This document shows positions 11,016 through 21,546 of a DNA stretch of 64,000 nt, in pieces. Under the pieces are notes generated by a model, which searched no databases, was not told where the DNA came from, and saw only the letters and a list, made by a program, of their open reading frames with translations. Within the stretch, counting starts at the first letter, position 1. Every line of letters begins with the position of its first letter. Source of the DNA: Acholoe squamosa. Lineage: Eukaryota > Annelida > Polychaeta > Phyllodocida > Polynoidae. The stretch spans positions 43,892,599 through 43,956,598 of the forward strand of contig OX439052.1 in NCBI GenBank assembly GCA_949317995.1, in the 5' to 3' direction. The position numbers and the translations under genes are program-made.

Positions 11016-11155
11016 CCTTTATGGCTGCAAAAATGCTTAAATGACCATTGGGTTTCATGATGCATGAATGCAGCCCTGGTGAGTAGCTTGGCAGGGCTGC
11101 ACTCATGCATCATACTCACTGCAGTAGTATTAATTACTGCCCATTGAAGACTTTT
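11016..11155. mobile_element. P-family half copy (H2 side)
   Basis: A well-kept H2 hairpin (11059-11113) has GATGCATGAATGCAGCCCTG at left and GGGCTGCACTCATGCATC at right. The outer parts (CCTTTATGGCTGCA, GACTTTTAAG) are much decayed. Confidence 0.6.
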
Positions 11156-11160
11156 AAGTA

Positions 11161-11831
11161 TAAATAAAGGGATTTACTACTGTTATAAACCCGAGGGGAA
11201 TCACTCGAGCCCCCGGCTCGATCCTTCAAGGGTTAACACACTCCGGATCACAAAAACTATGTCCTGACACCCTTGTCTGGCATGACGTCACTTCCGCCGG
11301 ATGTTGTACAAGTCACGTGGTTTGTGGATGTTCAGACATACGTGAAATATATCTGAGGGCGACAAATCGGGGAACGCAGCAAATGGCCATGAAGTGAGTT
11401 GTCTAAAGTGACAAGACACGCACCCTTTCCCACCATCCCCAACCCCAAAAATATTAACTATTTAAAGGGCATTTTAAGTCCTGGTAAAAAGAAGGAGTCC
11501 AGCACCCCTGTGCCCGATCTAAATCTACAATCGCTTGACAGAGCGGCATTCATACAAGAAATATGATGACTGAATGACATTGGGCGGACCTTAATGGATT
11601 AAGTCATTTCTATAGTCTTCCCACACACACAAATGTAGTCGCTAGGGTCTTCTAATTGAACAGCATTAAATAAACAAGTCAAAACCTGTCAAATTTAACT
11701 TGTCGGCCCTGGCATGGAGTTTTGACTCGTTTATTTTATGCTGCTCACTTTAATTACCATGTTTTCAGTGCATACAAAGGCTCTTACCAATAAAATGATG
11801 ACCTGTGCAGAAAACATAGCTGTTTAAGAAT
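11161..11831. other. Unassigned non-coding stretch
   Basis: Contains a solo P-like right end (CTTCAAGGGTTAA near 11230) and nothing else recognisable. Confidence 0.35.
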
Positions 11832-12062
11832 TTAAGGGCCGCTGATTATTGCATCATGCCCATTGGTCGGCATGATGCATGAATGCAGCCCTGGCGTGTA
11901 ACTCGCCAGGGCTGCATTCGAGCCTCATGACGACCCTATATGGGTTGATATAGTCCCGGAGGGTCGGCATGATGCACCAATGAAGTGCTGGCGAGCAGTC
12001 TCCCCAGCATTTCATTGGTGCATCATGCCTACCTATTGGCATCAGCAACCCTTAAAGGCCTG
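11832..12062. mobile_element. P-family copy, near complete (H2 then H1)
   Basis: A good reference copy. TTAAGGGCCGCTGATTATTG is followed by GCCCATTGGTCGG; H2 (11874-11927) with arms GAATGCAGCCCTGGCG and CGCCAGGGCTGCATTC; a small stem GACCCTATATGG with GGAGGGTCGGCATG; H1 (11971-12025) with CCAATGAAGTGCTGGCGAG and a partly decayed partner; and CAGCAACCCTTAAAGGCC. It shows the order of stems that defines the family. Confidence 0.85.
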
Positions 12063-12417
12063 ATTGTAATATAGTCTGTGGGTCTAGTTATGTCATCTTT
12101 TTTATGTATACACCACATTTTATGATTCCTGTGGGGATGGTATGATATTGTCACTCATTAAGAATGAAGTACCCCAAGAATAAAAAGACCTGAGATAAAA
12201 AAGATAAAAGGCCTGCTGATTAGAATGGATAGGGTAGTGGGATGGCCTTTACACTTGGTGTTTGGATTGGGAGTGAGAGTTAGCACTCCTATGTTGAAGT
12301 ATTGTCTGTGTAGGGGTATATAGTGGGGGGAAGGGAGGGTTATGGCAGAATATGTGATGTGTGCCATATTACATGGCACAGCCTGTTCCTGTTGGAATTA
12401 TTAAATTTGCACCCCAC

Positions 12418-12480
12418 CCCCCCAAAAAAAAAATAATAATAAACAAAAAAAACAAACAAAAACAAACAAAATAAAGACAA
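12418..12480. repeat. A-rich low-complexity tract
   Basis: AAACAAACAAAAAC-type low-complexity sequence following a C run. It could be a retroposon tail, but no body is recognisable next to it. Confidence 0.6.
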
Positions 12481-12499
12481 CAACCCAAACCCCCGAAAA

Positions 12500-12895
12500 A
12501 CAATATGGCTTCCTATTAACAATATGGCTTCCTATTGTGGGACAAAATGCTAATTTCCTATATATGGAGTAGTTGTTGAAAAGGAAAACCAGTGTCCCCC
12601 TATCATCTTAATGGAAGACAAGATGGCTTCCTACAGTGGGTCAAACTGCTAGTTCCCTATATATGAAGGAGATGTTGAAACGGATAGCCAGTGTCCCCCT
12701 GTCTTAATAGGGGACCAGATGGCTTCCACTGGTGGGTTACCTGCTAGATCATGATATATATATGGAGGTGTCGATGATGAGAACACCATTGTTCGTTCCT
12801 CTGCCTCAATGAAGGGCAAGATGGCTGTCTACAATGGGTACACTGCTACAGCATTATATATGTGGAGGTGTTGATGAAAAACACCATGAAGCCAG
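12500..12895 (+). repeat. ~115-bp tandem repeat, about 3.3 units
   Basis: Successive imperfect units share the order CAAGATGGCTTCCTA, GTGGGTCAAACTGCTAG, TTCCTATATATGGAG, TGTTGAAA and CCAGTGTCCCCCT. Units diverge progressively to the right, and the last reads AAGATGGCTGTCTAC. Each unit carries one ATGGC motif resembling a YY1 core. Confidence 0.8.
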
Positions 12896-13060
12896 TGTAG
12901 AGCCTGTACAAGCCATGTTATTTAATCACCCCTTAATCAAAGCAGCACGGCATAAAACGCACCTACATGTCTTCTCGATGTATTATGGCACCAAGGCTGT
13001 ACCCAATTATTTGTTACATCTTAACCCTTTATCACTGAATCATGCATTAACCCTTTAGAT

Positions 13061-13063
<3 letters not shown>

Positions 13064-13126
<63 letters not shown>
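13064..13126. repeat. (GA)n microsatellite
   Basis: About 31 uninterrupted GA dinucleotides. It sits just right of two P-like termini (TTAACCCTTTATC, TTAACCCTTTAGATG). Confidence 0.97.
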
Positions 13127-13127
<1 letters not shown>

Positions 13128-13487
13128 ATTAATGTATCATATTCCTTGTATTATGGCACCAAGGCTGTACTTTTTGTTATAAATTAGTCCTTAAAATACT
13201 GAACCATGCTTTAAGTCTTTAGGTCACTACGATGCATACATTTAGGCGTTATGAATTACTTTGCCACGGTTGTATTCATACGCCATACTGACACCAAGCT
13301 GGCTCCACCTCGACCACTACCGTGAGTTGTCGCTGGCTTAGAGGGATTTTGGGAGAAAATAGTTCTGCCTGCTTGAATCTGTAGTAATAACATGTAGGCA
13401 GGTACTGTGTATAGTAATATTCCCCACAAAATGGGAACCCATAAAGCGTAAACGCCTAGAGGCATTTCCTTAGAATTGTATTCTATT

Positions 13488-13650
13488 GACCAATGCTTTA
13501 TCCGTGCATCATGTTGACCAATGGGAGTTTGTGTATCAACCCCATAGGGTTGGCATGATGCATGAATGCAGCCCTGGCGAGTTACTCATCAGGGCTGCAT
13601 TGTTGCATCATGACAACCAATGGGCACGATACACTCGATAGCCCTTAAAA
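13488..13650. mobile_element. P-family copy, left end lost
   Basis: The linker, an H2 hairpin (GCATGAATGCAGCCCTGGCG and CAGGGCTGCATTGTTGCATC) and GACAACCAATGGGCACGAT remain. The right end is AGCCCTTAAAAAAT. Confidence 0.65.
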
Positions 13651-14533
13651 AATAAAGTAGAAAACATGACATGGTGGTTTTTGTAGTAGTATGTACCTCA
13701 TAAGGTTCCTTTCTTTTGCCATTAATCATTCCACATTGTGTCGTTATTATCTAATACTAGGGAAACCAGGTGCAATCCTTCCCACAACACACATTTCACA
13801 GTGCAAACCTTCCCAGAAGGCACCTTCTCTCACCATATCAATCTCTGTGTGCTGCGTGTACTATATGAGCTTGGGAAAAATATAAAGTAAAATAGAATAG
13901 GAAAGGGAAAGAAGGAAAATGGTAGAATCACTTCAGCGCCGACACAGCTCAAGCCTCACGCCTGAATGTATACTATAGTGTGAGGTTTAAGTATTGGGGT
14001 CCCAAATCTCAAATGATTATTAGTTTCGAATAAGCCCAGGGGGAAGAGGATATTTAGAACAAACTTAAGCACTAAAACAGTATTCAAATAACTGCCATTA
14101 TGGAATAAGCGCTTGGCATACAGAAGTATCGAAATATATAATTACTTAAATAGGCATCTGTGTGTATGGATGCCTACGTCTCGCTCTTTACTAAAATAGT
14201 GAATATCACTATTAATCATTGAGTTTATAGGACGCATTCTGGACCGAGAGACATCCTTCACAAGGTGGGTCTGGGGTTTGAATTGATCATGTTGATAGTT
14301 AAATGTCAGGGCTAGACACTTACACAGGCCCAGAGGCCAATGACCAATAATTCTGGTTGCATGCCTGTAATTTCTTTTCTGGAATTTCCTTGAAATTGGC
14401 ATTTGATCAGGAGAATATTTTATAGTACACCCTTATCTACCCTATATAATGGCAAAACTGTAGAATGGGAAAGGTTTGTCTCTTTATACTTGCACAACTT
14501 TTCTCTATTCAGGTCTATCATATCTGAAACCTT
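13651..14533. other. Unassigned non-coding stretch
   Basis: Includes a dispersed word set (CTTAAGCACTAAAACAGTAT, TTCAAATAACTGCC, at 14060-14100) that recurs at 15.2 and 62.6 kb and is probably an old non-autonomous element. Confidence 0.4.
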
Positions 14534-14537
14534 TTAG

Positions 14538-14948
14538 AACTTTTCATTAATATTTTTCTCTCAAGTTATGTTGTCGAGCTGTAGAAGAAACTAGAGGTGA
14601 ATAACAATGGCGGCTCAGCAGGGGTCTGTGCACACACTGTAAAAAATAACTATTGAATCTACCAGGGATCCTTGTAAAACTGAACAGTGAACCACCACGA
14701 AAGCAGTAAACAGCTGGTTGACAAGTGTAGTTTTTACAAGAAGCCCCAGGTGGCAGTACAATGAATCTCTGTGAAAATAACCACAGATCTCTGGCAACTC
14801 TGGGACGAGGATCTTGTCGTTATTTCTACGACATTTCTTTTACAGTGCATGTCTGGGGAGGGGGTAGTTTAGATTATTGGACCCCTCCTCCCCCCACGTC
14901 TACTTCTCGCTCTACCCCTCTGGGTCCGCTATAACGCTGAGCCGACAA
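14538..14948 (+). repeat. Source block of the 19-kb junction copy
   Basis: These 411 bp recur at 19006-19416 with two substitutions that I can see. The block holds a K element (14635-14847) but extends about 97 bp to its left and 101 bp to its right, so the second copy is not explained by transposition of K. Confidence 0.9.
14635..14847 (+). mobile_element. K-family MITE, reference copy (213 bp)
   Basis: Begins CACTGTAAAAAATAAC and ends TTTCTTTTACAGTG, giving inverted ends CACTGTAAAA/TTTTACAGTG. The interior words GTAGATTC or GAATCTACCAGGGATCC, AAAAACTACAC and CCAGGTGGCAGTACA recur in six other places. No protein is encoded. The class cannot be set from the ends alone, and no convincing target duplication is visible. 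Confidence 0.85.
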
Positions 14949-16004
14949 TACAATAAACACCCCATATATCAGCCTACCCCTTAGGGCCTCCCCTTGAACG
15001 GTAATCATTTAAGGCCAGCTGAGTGTTTTAATTCAGGGACGTGGGAAGCATTTTCAGAGTGGTAAATCAGGGGATTTCATGGCCATTTTGGTCCTCTTTT
15101 GGGCTGACTTTTCTGCCCTAGACCTTTCTTTTTCAATTTTTTGAGGCTGGTCAAGAGTTGCCCATGCCATGTCTGACAATGAAACCCAGAGGTCTCAAAT
15201 AAGCGGCAGTCCCGAACAAGCGTGGGAGGTAAGGGGTATCAAAACCAATCTGAAGCACTAAAAATAGTATTCAAATAAACTCCTTTATGTCATGGCAGAT
15301 ACGATCGTTACTATAGAACAGTACTTGATATGTTGTAGTCAATGGGGGAGATAGAATACAATCTGGCCGTATTCAATGGCTGACTTTCACGTGACCTGCT
15401 GCAATGAACACAGCTAACTTTTGTTGAATTTCTCTACTTAAAAGCTTTCAAACCTATGAAGCCATGACATAAATGCAAATGCCCACTTCCATTGTATATT
15501 TTTGGATAGTATACTATCCAAAATATTCTATGGTCATGGACATTTGCCTATGTCTCCAAAAACGGACATGGGAACAAGGGTACTGAAATTCATAATATAA
15601 ATTCCACGGAGGCAAATGATCCACTGCGTTACGACCCTGGTGAGTTAGTAAACTGCTGCATCGATGTGTAATGGTTGGTATTTCTAACCAGTTGGGTTCG
15701 GGTCTCGTAATTCGAAAGGAAAGACAAAGACAGTATTCCAAGTGTATGCCAACAGTTTTATTTGTTACACCTTCCGGGTACCCTGTAATTCTATGAATAG
15801 GGTAACATGATGTTACATGTGTTATGTATGGAGGCCTACATGGCCTCTGACGTGGTAGGTGAGCGCAGAGCCTTTTATAGAGATGCTCCCGGTTCGTTGC
15901 CAGGTGTCCCATGGACCCGGATAGGTGTTGCCACCTACCCGGAACCTCAGGAACGCCAGGCGACAGGTCTCACCCGCCACGCCAGACGGCACCAGTTATT
16001 ATTA
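14949..16004. other. Unassigned non-coding stretch
   Basis: A decayed 'AAGCACTAAAAATAGTATTC' dispersed word lies at 15255-15290, and a small palindrome (GGATAGTATACTATCC) at 15503-15520. No gene seen. Confidence 0.4.
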
Positions 16005-16110
16005 TACCTCTACGGATGCATCATGAGTATCAAGTGCATTCATACACCTAGGGCTATAGATAATGATGCACCAATGCTAGTGCCATGTTGGAGCTTGGCA
16101 TCAGGAAGAT
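16005..16110. mobile_element. P-family remnant
   Basis: GGATGCATCATGAGTATC and TAATGATGCACCAATGC are recognisable P words, but no hairpin is intact. Confidence 0.35.
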
Positions 16111-16270
16111 ATAACCCCAGAGGATTTAGGTGGCTTCTTAATGGCCTGTTACTGTCTGCGACGCCCAGTGCCCTTAGTCCAATATAGTGAGACATAGGCC
16201 TAAACAACTATTTCCAATAAATTTCCATCCACGGCAGAGGATAGACAGTACTCTGCGCCTTCCTCAGTCT

Positions 16271-16702
16271 TTAACCCTTTGAAGGCCTCTCACAGTTGGG
16301 GATTTAGGGGGGGGAGCGCGGGGGTGTGCGCCCCCTCCTTTTTGCCAGTACTTAAGAATTTAATTGCATTTTTTCAATCCCAAAATTTGCTAAAAATCAG
16401 GGAATGCGCCCCCTCCTTTTGAGCAGCGCCCCCTACTTTTCAAAATCCTGGATCCGCCACTGTATGATGCCCATTGGTCAGCATGATGTATGGATGCAGG
16501 TCTGGTGAGTAACTCGCTAGGACTACATTCACTTATCTTGAAGACGATGACGATAAATTTTCAAAGCCGGTATGACCGACAGCATTCATATAGATACACC
16601 CACAAGGTCAGTATGATGCACCGATGAAGTTCTAGCACTTTAATGGTGCATCATGCTCACCAATGGTCATGATGCACTTATGCATGAGTGGCCCTTACAG
16701 TA
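16271..16702. mobile_element. P-family copy with nested hAT-like MITE
   Basis: Starts TTAACCCTTTGAAGGCC and ends GAGTGGCCCTTACAG. The H2 remnant (ATGGATGCAGGTCTGGTGAG) and the H1 remnant (GATGCACCGATGAAG, CTTTAATGGTGCATC) are separated by a decayed linker. A 170-bp foreign element occupies 16293-16462, replacing the first GATGCATNNATGCATC segment. Confidence 0.75.
16293..16462. mobile_element. hAT-like MITE nested in P
   Basis: The right end is CCTGGATCCGCCACTG; the left is a decayed version, CAGTTGGGGATTTAGG. CAGTGGCGGATCC-type termini are common in animal hAT elements. The interior has repeated GCGCCCCCT words. I could not see a clean 8-bp target duplication, possibly because of decay. Confidence 0.6.
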
Positions 16703-16821
16703 TGAAAGGAAGTGGTATACGTGAGACCACAGGCACCCCTCCCACAACTCCCCCTTTCATTATGATATTCTGCTGCAATGTTCCTTATAGTCTATGTATG
16801 CTCCCGCTTACTCCCTCGCAC

Positions 16822-16835
16822 CCACAAGGGGGCAG
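16822..16835 (+). promoter_or_regulatory. CTCF-like motif
   Basis: CCACAAGGGGGCAG is one mismatch from the CTCF core consensus. It lies about 120 bp right of a P copy in otherwise unassigned sequence. Confidence 0.35.
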
Positions 16836-17156
16836 TAGTGTGGTATGCGGCATAACTCATACTTATGTCCCAAAGTATGGTTATGGACACAGACAGAGCC
16901 AATTGCAATTGCTGTTACCTTCAACTGGGTTAACCCGACAAGGATAGCGCTGTATCTTTTATTTCATGTGAATAACCACGGCTCATAGAGTTAACGTTAC
17001 AGCCTCAATTGAATAACATGTCTCGCTTGCCACTTCTTATCGTACAACTTATTTTAAGATGATAAATCATGTAAATCTAAGCACTTTTAAATCAAAAGTA
17101 ATAATATGAAATAAATACAGAACTGAGATTCCAGGCGTCTCCGTATAGATAGTATG

Positions 17157-17391
17157 TTAATGCATCATGCTGATTGGTGGTCATGATGCACGAATGTGGC
17201 ATTATGTATCAGCACAACATTGGTGCATCGAGCTATCCCTTCAGAGTTATCGGGTCGACATGATGCAAAAATGCAATTATGGTGTATTGATCATGGGTGC
17301 ATTCATGCATCATGAATACAAAAGGCATGATGCATGAATTAAGCATGATGCATGACTGTGTCATGATGCATTATCCATGCATCATGCGTTG
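17157..17391. mobile_element. P-related CATGATGCATG-rich element
   Basis: A dense run of GCATCATG and CATGATGCA palindromes with TGGTGCATTCATGCATCATG. The usual CTGGCGAG stems are missing, so this is a divergent or internally expanded relative. Duplicated at 19526-19760. Confidence 0.55.
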
Positions 17392-18099
17392 ACTACATGA
17401 TTAATGAGAGAGCTTGCCCATTATCATCATCCCCTGTCCCCACATGTATCTACTCCTCATAGAAACCACGACCCAACTGGACAGGTAATTAATTATACAC
17501 ATTCACGGGCCCAGATGTAGTTAGCCAAGGCCCCAAACTAGCGTAACGACATCAACTTGTCGTTGGTCCCGTAGAGCAGACCATTGTGTGCTGTGATTGG
17601 TCAGATCCTCATTAAGTTCAATATTATTGTCTATATGGGGATTCTATGAGGTATAAAACTGAGGCTAAGGAGGTGATAAAAGAAGATCTGCAGGTACTCT
17701 GAGTTGCAGAAAGTTGGATCAACATAATTTTATCATAACACAGGCAAGATATTCTGTATGTCGAAGATAATTCATAATTGCATTGCTACTACAAACCCTT
17801 GTAAGGGGCTATATAGAAACAAAGAAAATGAAAAAAAATAAAAATAAATAAGACCAGTAGAAATATGAAATAAGATGCCCAGAGCCAATCAGGAACGTCC
17901 CAAATTATAAACTCCTGATTTGGATTTCACCAGGTTGAGATAAGAATCAAGTAAAGAGTGCCTTGAAAGTTAACCAGATATTGCATAATGCAGTACATGG
18001 AAGCTTATTTCAATATTGGTTACCCTGCTATATGAAAAGTTATCGCCATATCGGGTGCTTCAGTAAGTTATTCTGATATCGGGTACTGTATGGAAAGTA

Positions 18100-18800
18100 C
18101 ATAGGCAGTAGTTTATGGAAAGCTAGCCCAATATCGAGTATTGTAGGCAGTAGTATATGGAAAGCTAGCCCAATACCAGGTATTGTAGGCAGTAGTATAT
18201 GGAAAGCTAGCCCAATACCAGGTATTGTAGGCAGTAGTATATGGAAAGCTAGCCCAATATCGGGTATTGTAGGCAGTAGTATATGGAAAGCTAGCCCAAT
18301 ATTGGGTATTGTAGGCAGTAGTATATGGAAAGCTAGCCCAATACCAGGTATTGTAGGCAGTAGTATATGGAAAGCTAGCCCAATACCAGGTATTGTAGGC
18401 AGTAGTATATGGAAAGCTAGCCCAATATCGGGTATTGTAGGCAGTAGTATATGGAAAGCTAGCCCAATATCTGGTATTGTAGGCAGTAGTATATGGAAAG
18501 CTAGCCCAATATCGAGTTTTGTAGGCAGTAGTATATGGGAAGCTAGCCCAATATCGGTATTGTAGGCAGTAGTATATAGAAAGCTAGCCCAATATCGGGT
18601 ATTATAGTCAGTAGTATATGGAAAGCTAGCCCAATATCTGGTATTGTAGGCAGTAGTTTATGGAAAGTTAATCCAATATGGAATACTGTAGTTAGTAGTA
18701 CTTATAATTTGGAAAGTTAATCCAATATCGGGTAAAGTAGGCAGCAGTATATGGAAAGCTTCCCCAATATCTGGTATTGTAGGCTGTAGTATATGAAAGG
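18100..18800 (+). repeat. 42-bp minisatellite, first array
   Basis: About 16 units of GTAGGCAGTAGTATATGG + AAAGCTAGCCCAATAYC; the best units are at 18102-18660, fading at both edges. As 42 is divisible by three, one frame stays open for 88 codons (18302-18565) as a 14-residue repeat (GIVGSSIWKASPIP). I regard that frame as a by-product of unit length. Confidence 0.95.
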
Positions 18801-19005
18801 TTTTTCTCAAGTCATATAATGAAGTGAAAGGAAAATGGAAAGAAACCTCAGCTACAGAGATCCGGACATTAGCATAGGCCTTCGGAAACTTTATCTACTG
18901 TCAGGAACACACAGAAGTACCAAAGATACACACTGATTGTAAATTAGCAAACAGGTATCCTCATTTGCTTTTCAGAGACTGTAACATGACCAATGTACTT
19001 GTTAG

Positions 19006-19412
19006 AACTTTTCATTAATATTTTTCTCTCAAGTTATGTTGTCGAGCTGTAGAAGAAACTAGAGGTGAATAACAATGGCGGCTCAGCAGGGGTCTGTGCA
19101 CACACTGTAAAAAATAACTATTGAATCTACCAGGGATCCTTGTAAAACTGAACAGTGAACCACCACGAAAGCAGTAAACAGCTGGTTGACAAGTGTAGTT
19201 TTTACAAGAAGCCCCAGGTGGCAGTACAATGAATCTCTGTGAAAATAACCACAGATCTCTGGCAACTCTGGGACGAGGATCTTGTCGTTATTTCTACGAC
19301 ATTTCTTTTACAGTGCATGTCTGGGGAGGGGGTAGTTTAGATTATTGGACCCCTCCTCCCCCCGCGTCCACTTCTCGCTCTACCCCTCTGGGTCCGCTAT
19401 AACGCTGAGCCG
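19006..19412 (+). repeat. Inserted junction block copied from 14.5 kb
   Basis: Sits exactly between the two 1,962-bp copies. Its left joint shares TTAG and its right joint shares ACAA with the source and the target, so each edge shows a 4-bp microhomology. It contains a complete K element (19103-19315). The pattern suits serial template switching during replication repair. Confidence 0.92.
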
Positions 19413-21374
19413 ACAACTTATTTTAAGATGATAAATCATGTAAATCTAAGCACTTTTAAATCAAAAGTAATAATATGAAATAAATACAGAACTGAGATTC
19501 CAGGCGTCTCCGTATAGATAGTATGTTAATGCATCATGCTGATTGGTGGTCATGATGCACGAATGTGGCATTATGTATCAGCACAACATTGGTGCATTGA
19601 GCTATCCCTTCAGAGTTATCGGGTCGACATGATGCAAAAATGCAATTATGGTGTATTGATCATGGGTGCATTCATGCATCATGAATACAAAAGGCATGAT
19701 GCATGAATTAAGCATGATGCATGACTGTGTCATGATGCATTATCCATGCATCATGCGTTGACTACATGATTAATGAGAGAGCTTGCCCATTATCATCATC
19801 CCCTGTCCCCACGTGTATCTACTCCTCATAGAAACCACGACCCAACTGGACAGGTAATTAATTATACACATTCACGGGCCCAGATGTAGTTAGCCAAGGC
19901 CCCAAACTAGCGTAACGACATCAACTTGTCGTTGGTCCCGTAGAGCAGACCATTGTGTGCTGTGATTGGTCAGATCCTCATTAAGTTCAATATTATTGTC
20001 TATATGGGGATTCTATGAGGTATAAAACTGAGGCTAAGGAGGTGATAAAAGAAGATCTGCAGGTACTCTGAGTTGCAGAAAGTTGGATCAACATAATTTT
20101 ATCATAACACAGGCAAGATATTCTGTATGTCGAAGATAATTCATAATTGCATTGCTACTACAAACCCTTGTAAGGGGCTATATAGAAACAAAGAAAATGA
20201 AAAAAAATAAAAATAAATAAGACCAGTAGAAATATGAAATAAGATGCCCAGAGCCAATCAGGAACGTCCCAAATTATAAACTCCTGATTTGGATTTCACC
20301 AGGTTGAGATAAGAATCAAGTAAAGAGTGTCTTGAAAGTTAACCAGATATTGCATAATGCAGTACATGGAAGCTTATTTCAATATTGGTTACCCTGCTAT
20401 ATGAAAAGTTATCGCCATATCGGGTGCTTCAGTAAGTTATTCTGATATCGGGTACTGTATGGAAAGTACATAGGCAGTAGTTTATGGAAAGCTAGCCCAA
20501 TATCGAGTATTGTAGGCAGTAGTATATGGAAAGCTAGCCCAATACCAGGTATTGTAGGCAGTAGTATATGGAAAGCTAGCCCAATACCAGGTATTGTAGG
20601 CAGTAGTATATGGAAAGCTAGCCCAATATCGGGTATTGTAGGCAGTAGTATATGGAAAGCTAGCCCAATATTGGGTATTGTAGGCAGTAGTATATGGAAA
20701 GCTAGCCCAATACCAGGTTTTGTAGGCAGTAGTATATGGAAAGCTAGCCCAATACCAGGTATTGTAGGCAGTAGTATATGGAAAGCTAGCCCAATATCGG
20801 GTATTGTAGGCAGTAGTATATGGAAAGCTAGCCCAATATCTGGTATTGTAGGCAGTAGTATATGGAAAGCTAGCCCAATATCGAGTTTTGTAGGCAGTAG
20901 TATATGGGAAGCTAGCCCAATATCGGTATTGTAGGCAGTAGTATATAGAAAGCTAGCCCAATATCGGGTATTATAGTCAGTAGTATATGGAAAGCTAGCC
21001 CAATATCTGGTATTGTAGGCAGTAGTTTATGGAAAGTTAATCCAATATGGAATACTGTAGTTAGTAGTACTTATAATTTGGAAAGTTAATCCAATATCGG
21101 GTAAAGTAGGCAGCAGTATATGGAAAGCTTCCCCAATATCTGGTATTGTAGGCTGTAGTATATGAAAGGTTTTTCTCAAGTCATATAATGAAGTGAAAGG
21201 AAAATGGAAAGAAACCTCAGCTACAGAGATCCGGACATTAGCATAGGCCTTCGGAAACTTTATCTACTGTCAGGAACACACAGAAGTACCAAAGATACAC
21301 ACTGATTGTAAATTAGCAAACAGGTATCCTCATTTGCTTTTCAGAGACTGTAACATGACCAATGTACTTGTTAG
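19413..21374 (+). repeat. 1,962-bp direct duplication, copy 2
   Basis: Same content and length as 17044-19005. Visible differences include a CGTGTATC/CATGTATC change, GCATTGAGC/GCATCGAGC, GTGTCTTG/GTGCCTTG and one T in the minisatellite. Its right flank (CCGTGCGTTGC) is the presumed original continuation of the locus. Confidence 0.95.
20469..21169 (+). repeat. 42-bp minisatellite, second array
   Basis: The counterpart of 18100-18800 at +2,369 bp, with the same number of units in the same variant order. The unit variants (CCAGG, TCGGG, TCTGG, TCGAG endings) keep register. An array that had been changing length since the duplication would not do so; the duplication is therefore recent. Confidence 0.95.
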
Positions 21375-21501
21375 CCGTGCGTTGCTTTTTAGCCATTTGC
21401 AGCAAAATACCGTTTTCATCACAGTTCTGGTTAAATTTACCTTTGTTTACATTATCTTTATTTCCTAACCCAGATTTGGTTTTGGTTCGTTACTTTTGCA
21501 G

Positions 21502-21546
21502 TGGATGCAAAGATGAGTGACGAGGGATCAGGAGCGCCAAACAGAG
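21502..21546 (+). CDS. Possible first coding exon (MSDEGSGAPNR...)
   Basis: Not recognised. The bases before it look like a splice acceptor: a CTAAC branch-like word about 30 nt upstream, a T-rich stretch and TTTTGCAG. The exon has an ATG at 21513 in a good context (A at -3), eleven codons reading MSDEGSGAPNR, then CAGAG|GTAGTG as a donor that would leave phase 1. The residues are Ser, Gly, Asp, Glu rich, as in many N-termini. I saw no second exon, so this may be chance. Conserved sequence in a relative, or RNA reads, would decide. Confidence 0.25.

Larger units (their letters stand above)
17044..19005 (+). repeat. 1,962-bp direct duplication, copy 1
   Basis: Identical in length to 19413-21374 (constant offset of 2,369 bp from first to last base), with only about four substitutions noted. 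It contains a decayed P element, about 700 bp of unique AT-rich sequence and the 42-bp minisatellite. The outer left flank is unrelated to the inter-copy block. Confidence 0.95.

Noticed and set aside
14635..14847. Transposition of K as the cause of the 19-kb junction block
   Set aside because: The shared block extends about 100 bp past K on each side, and its edges show microhomology instead of target duplication.
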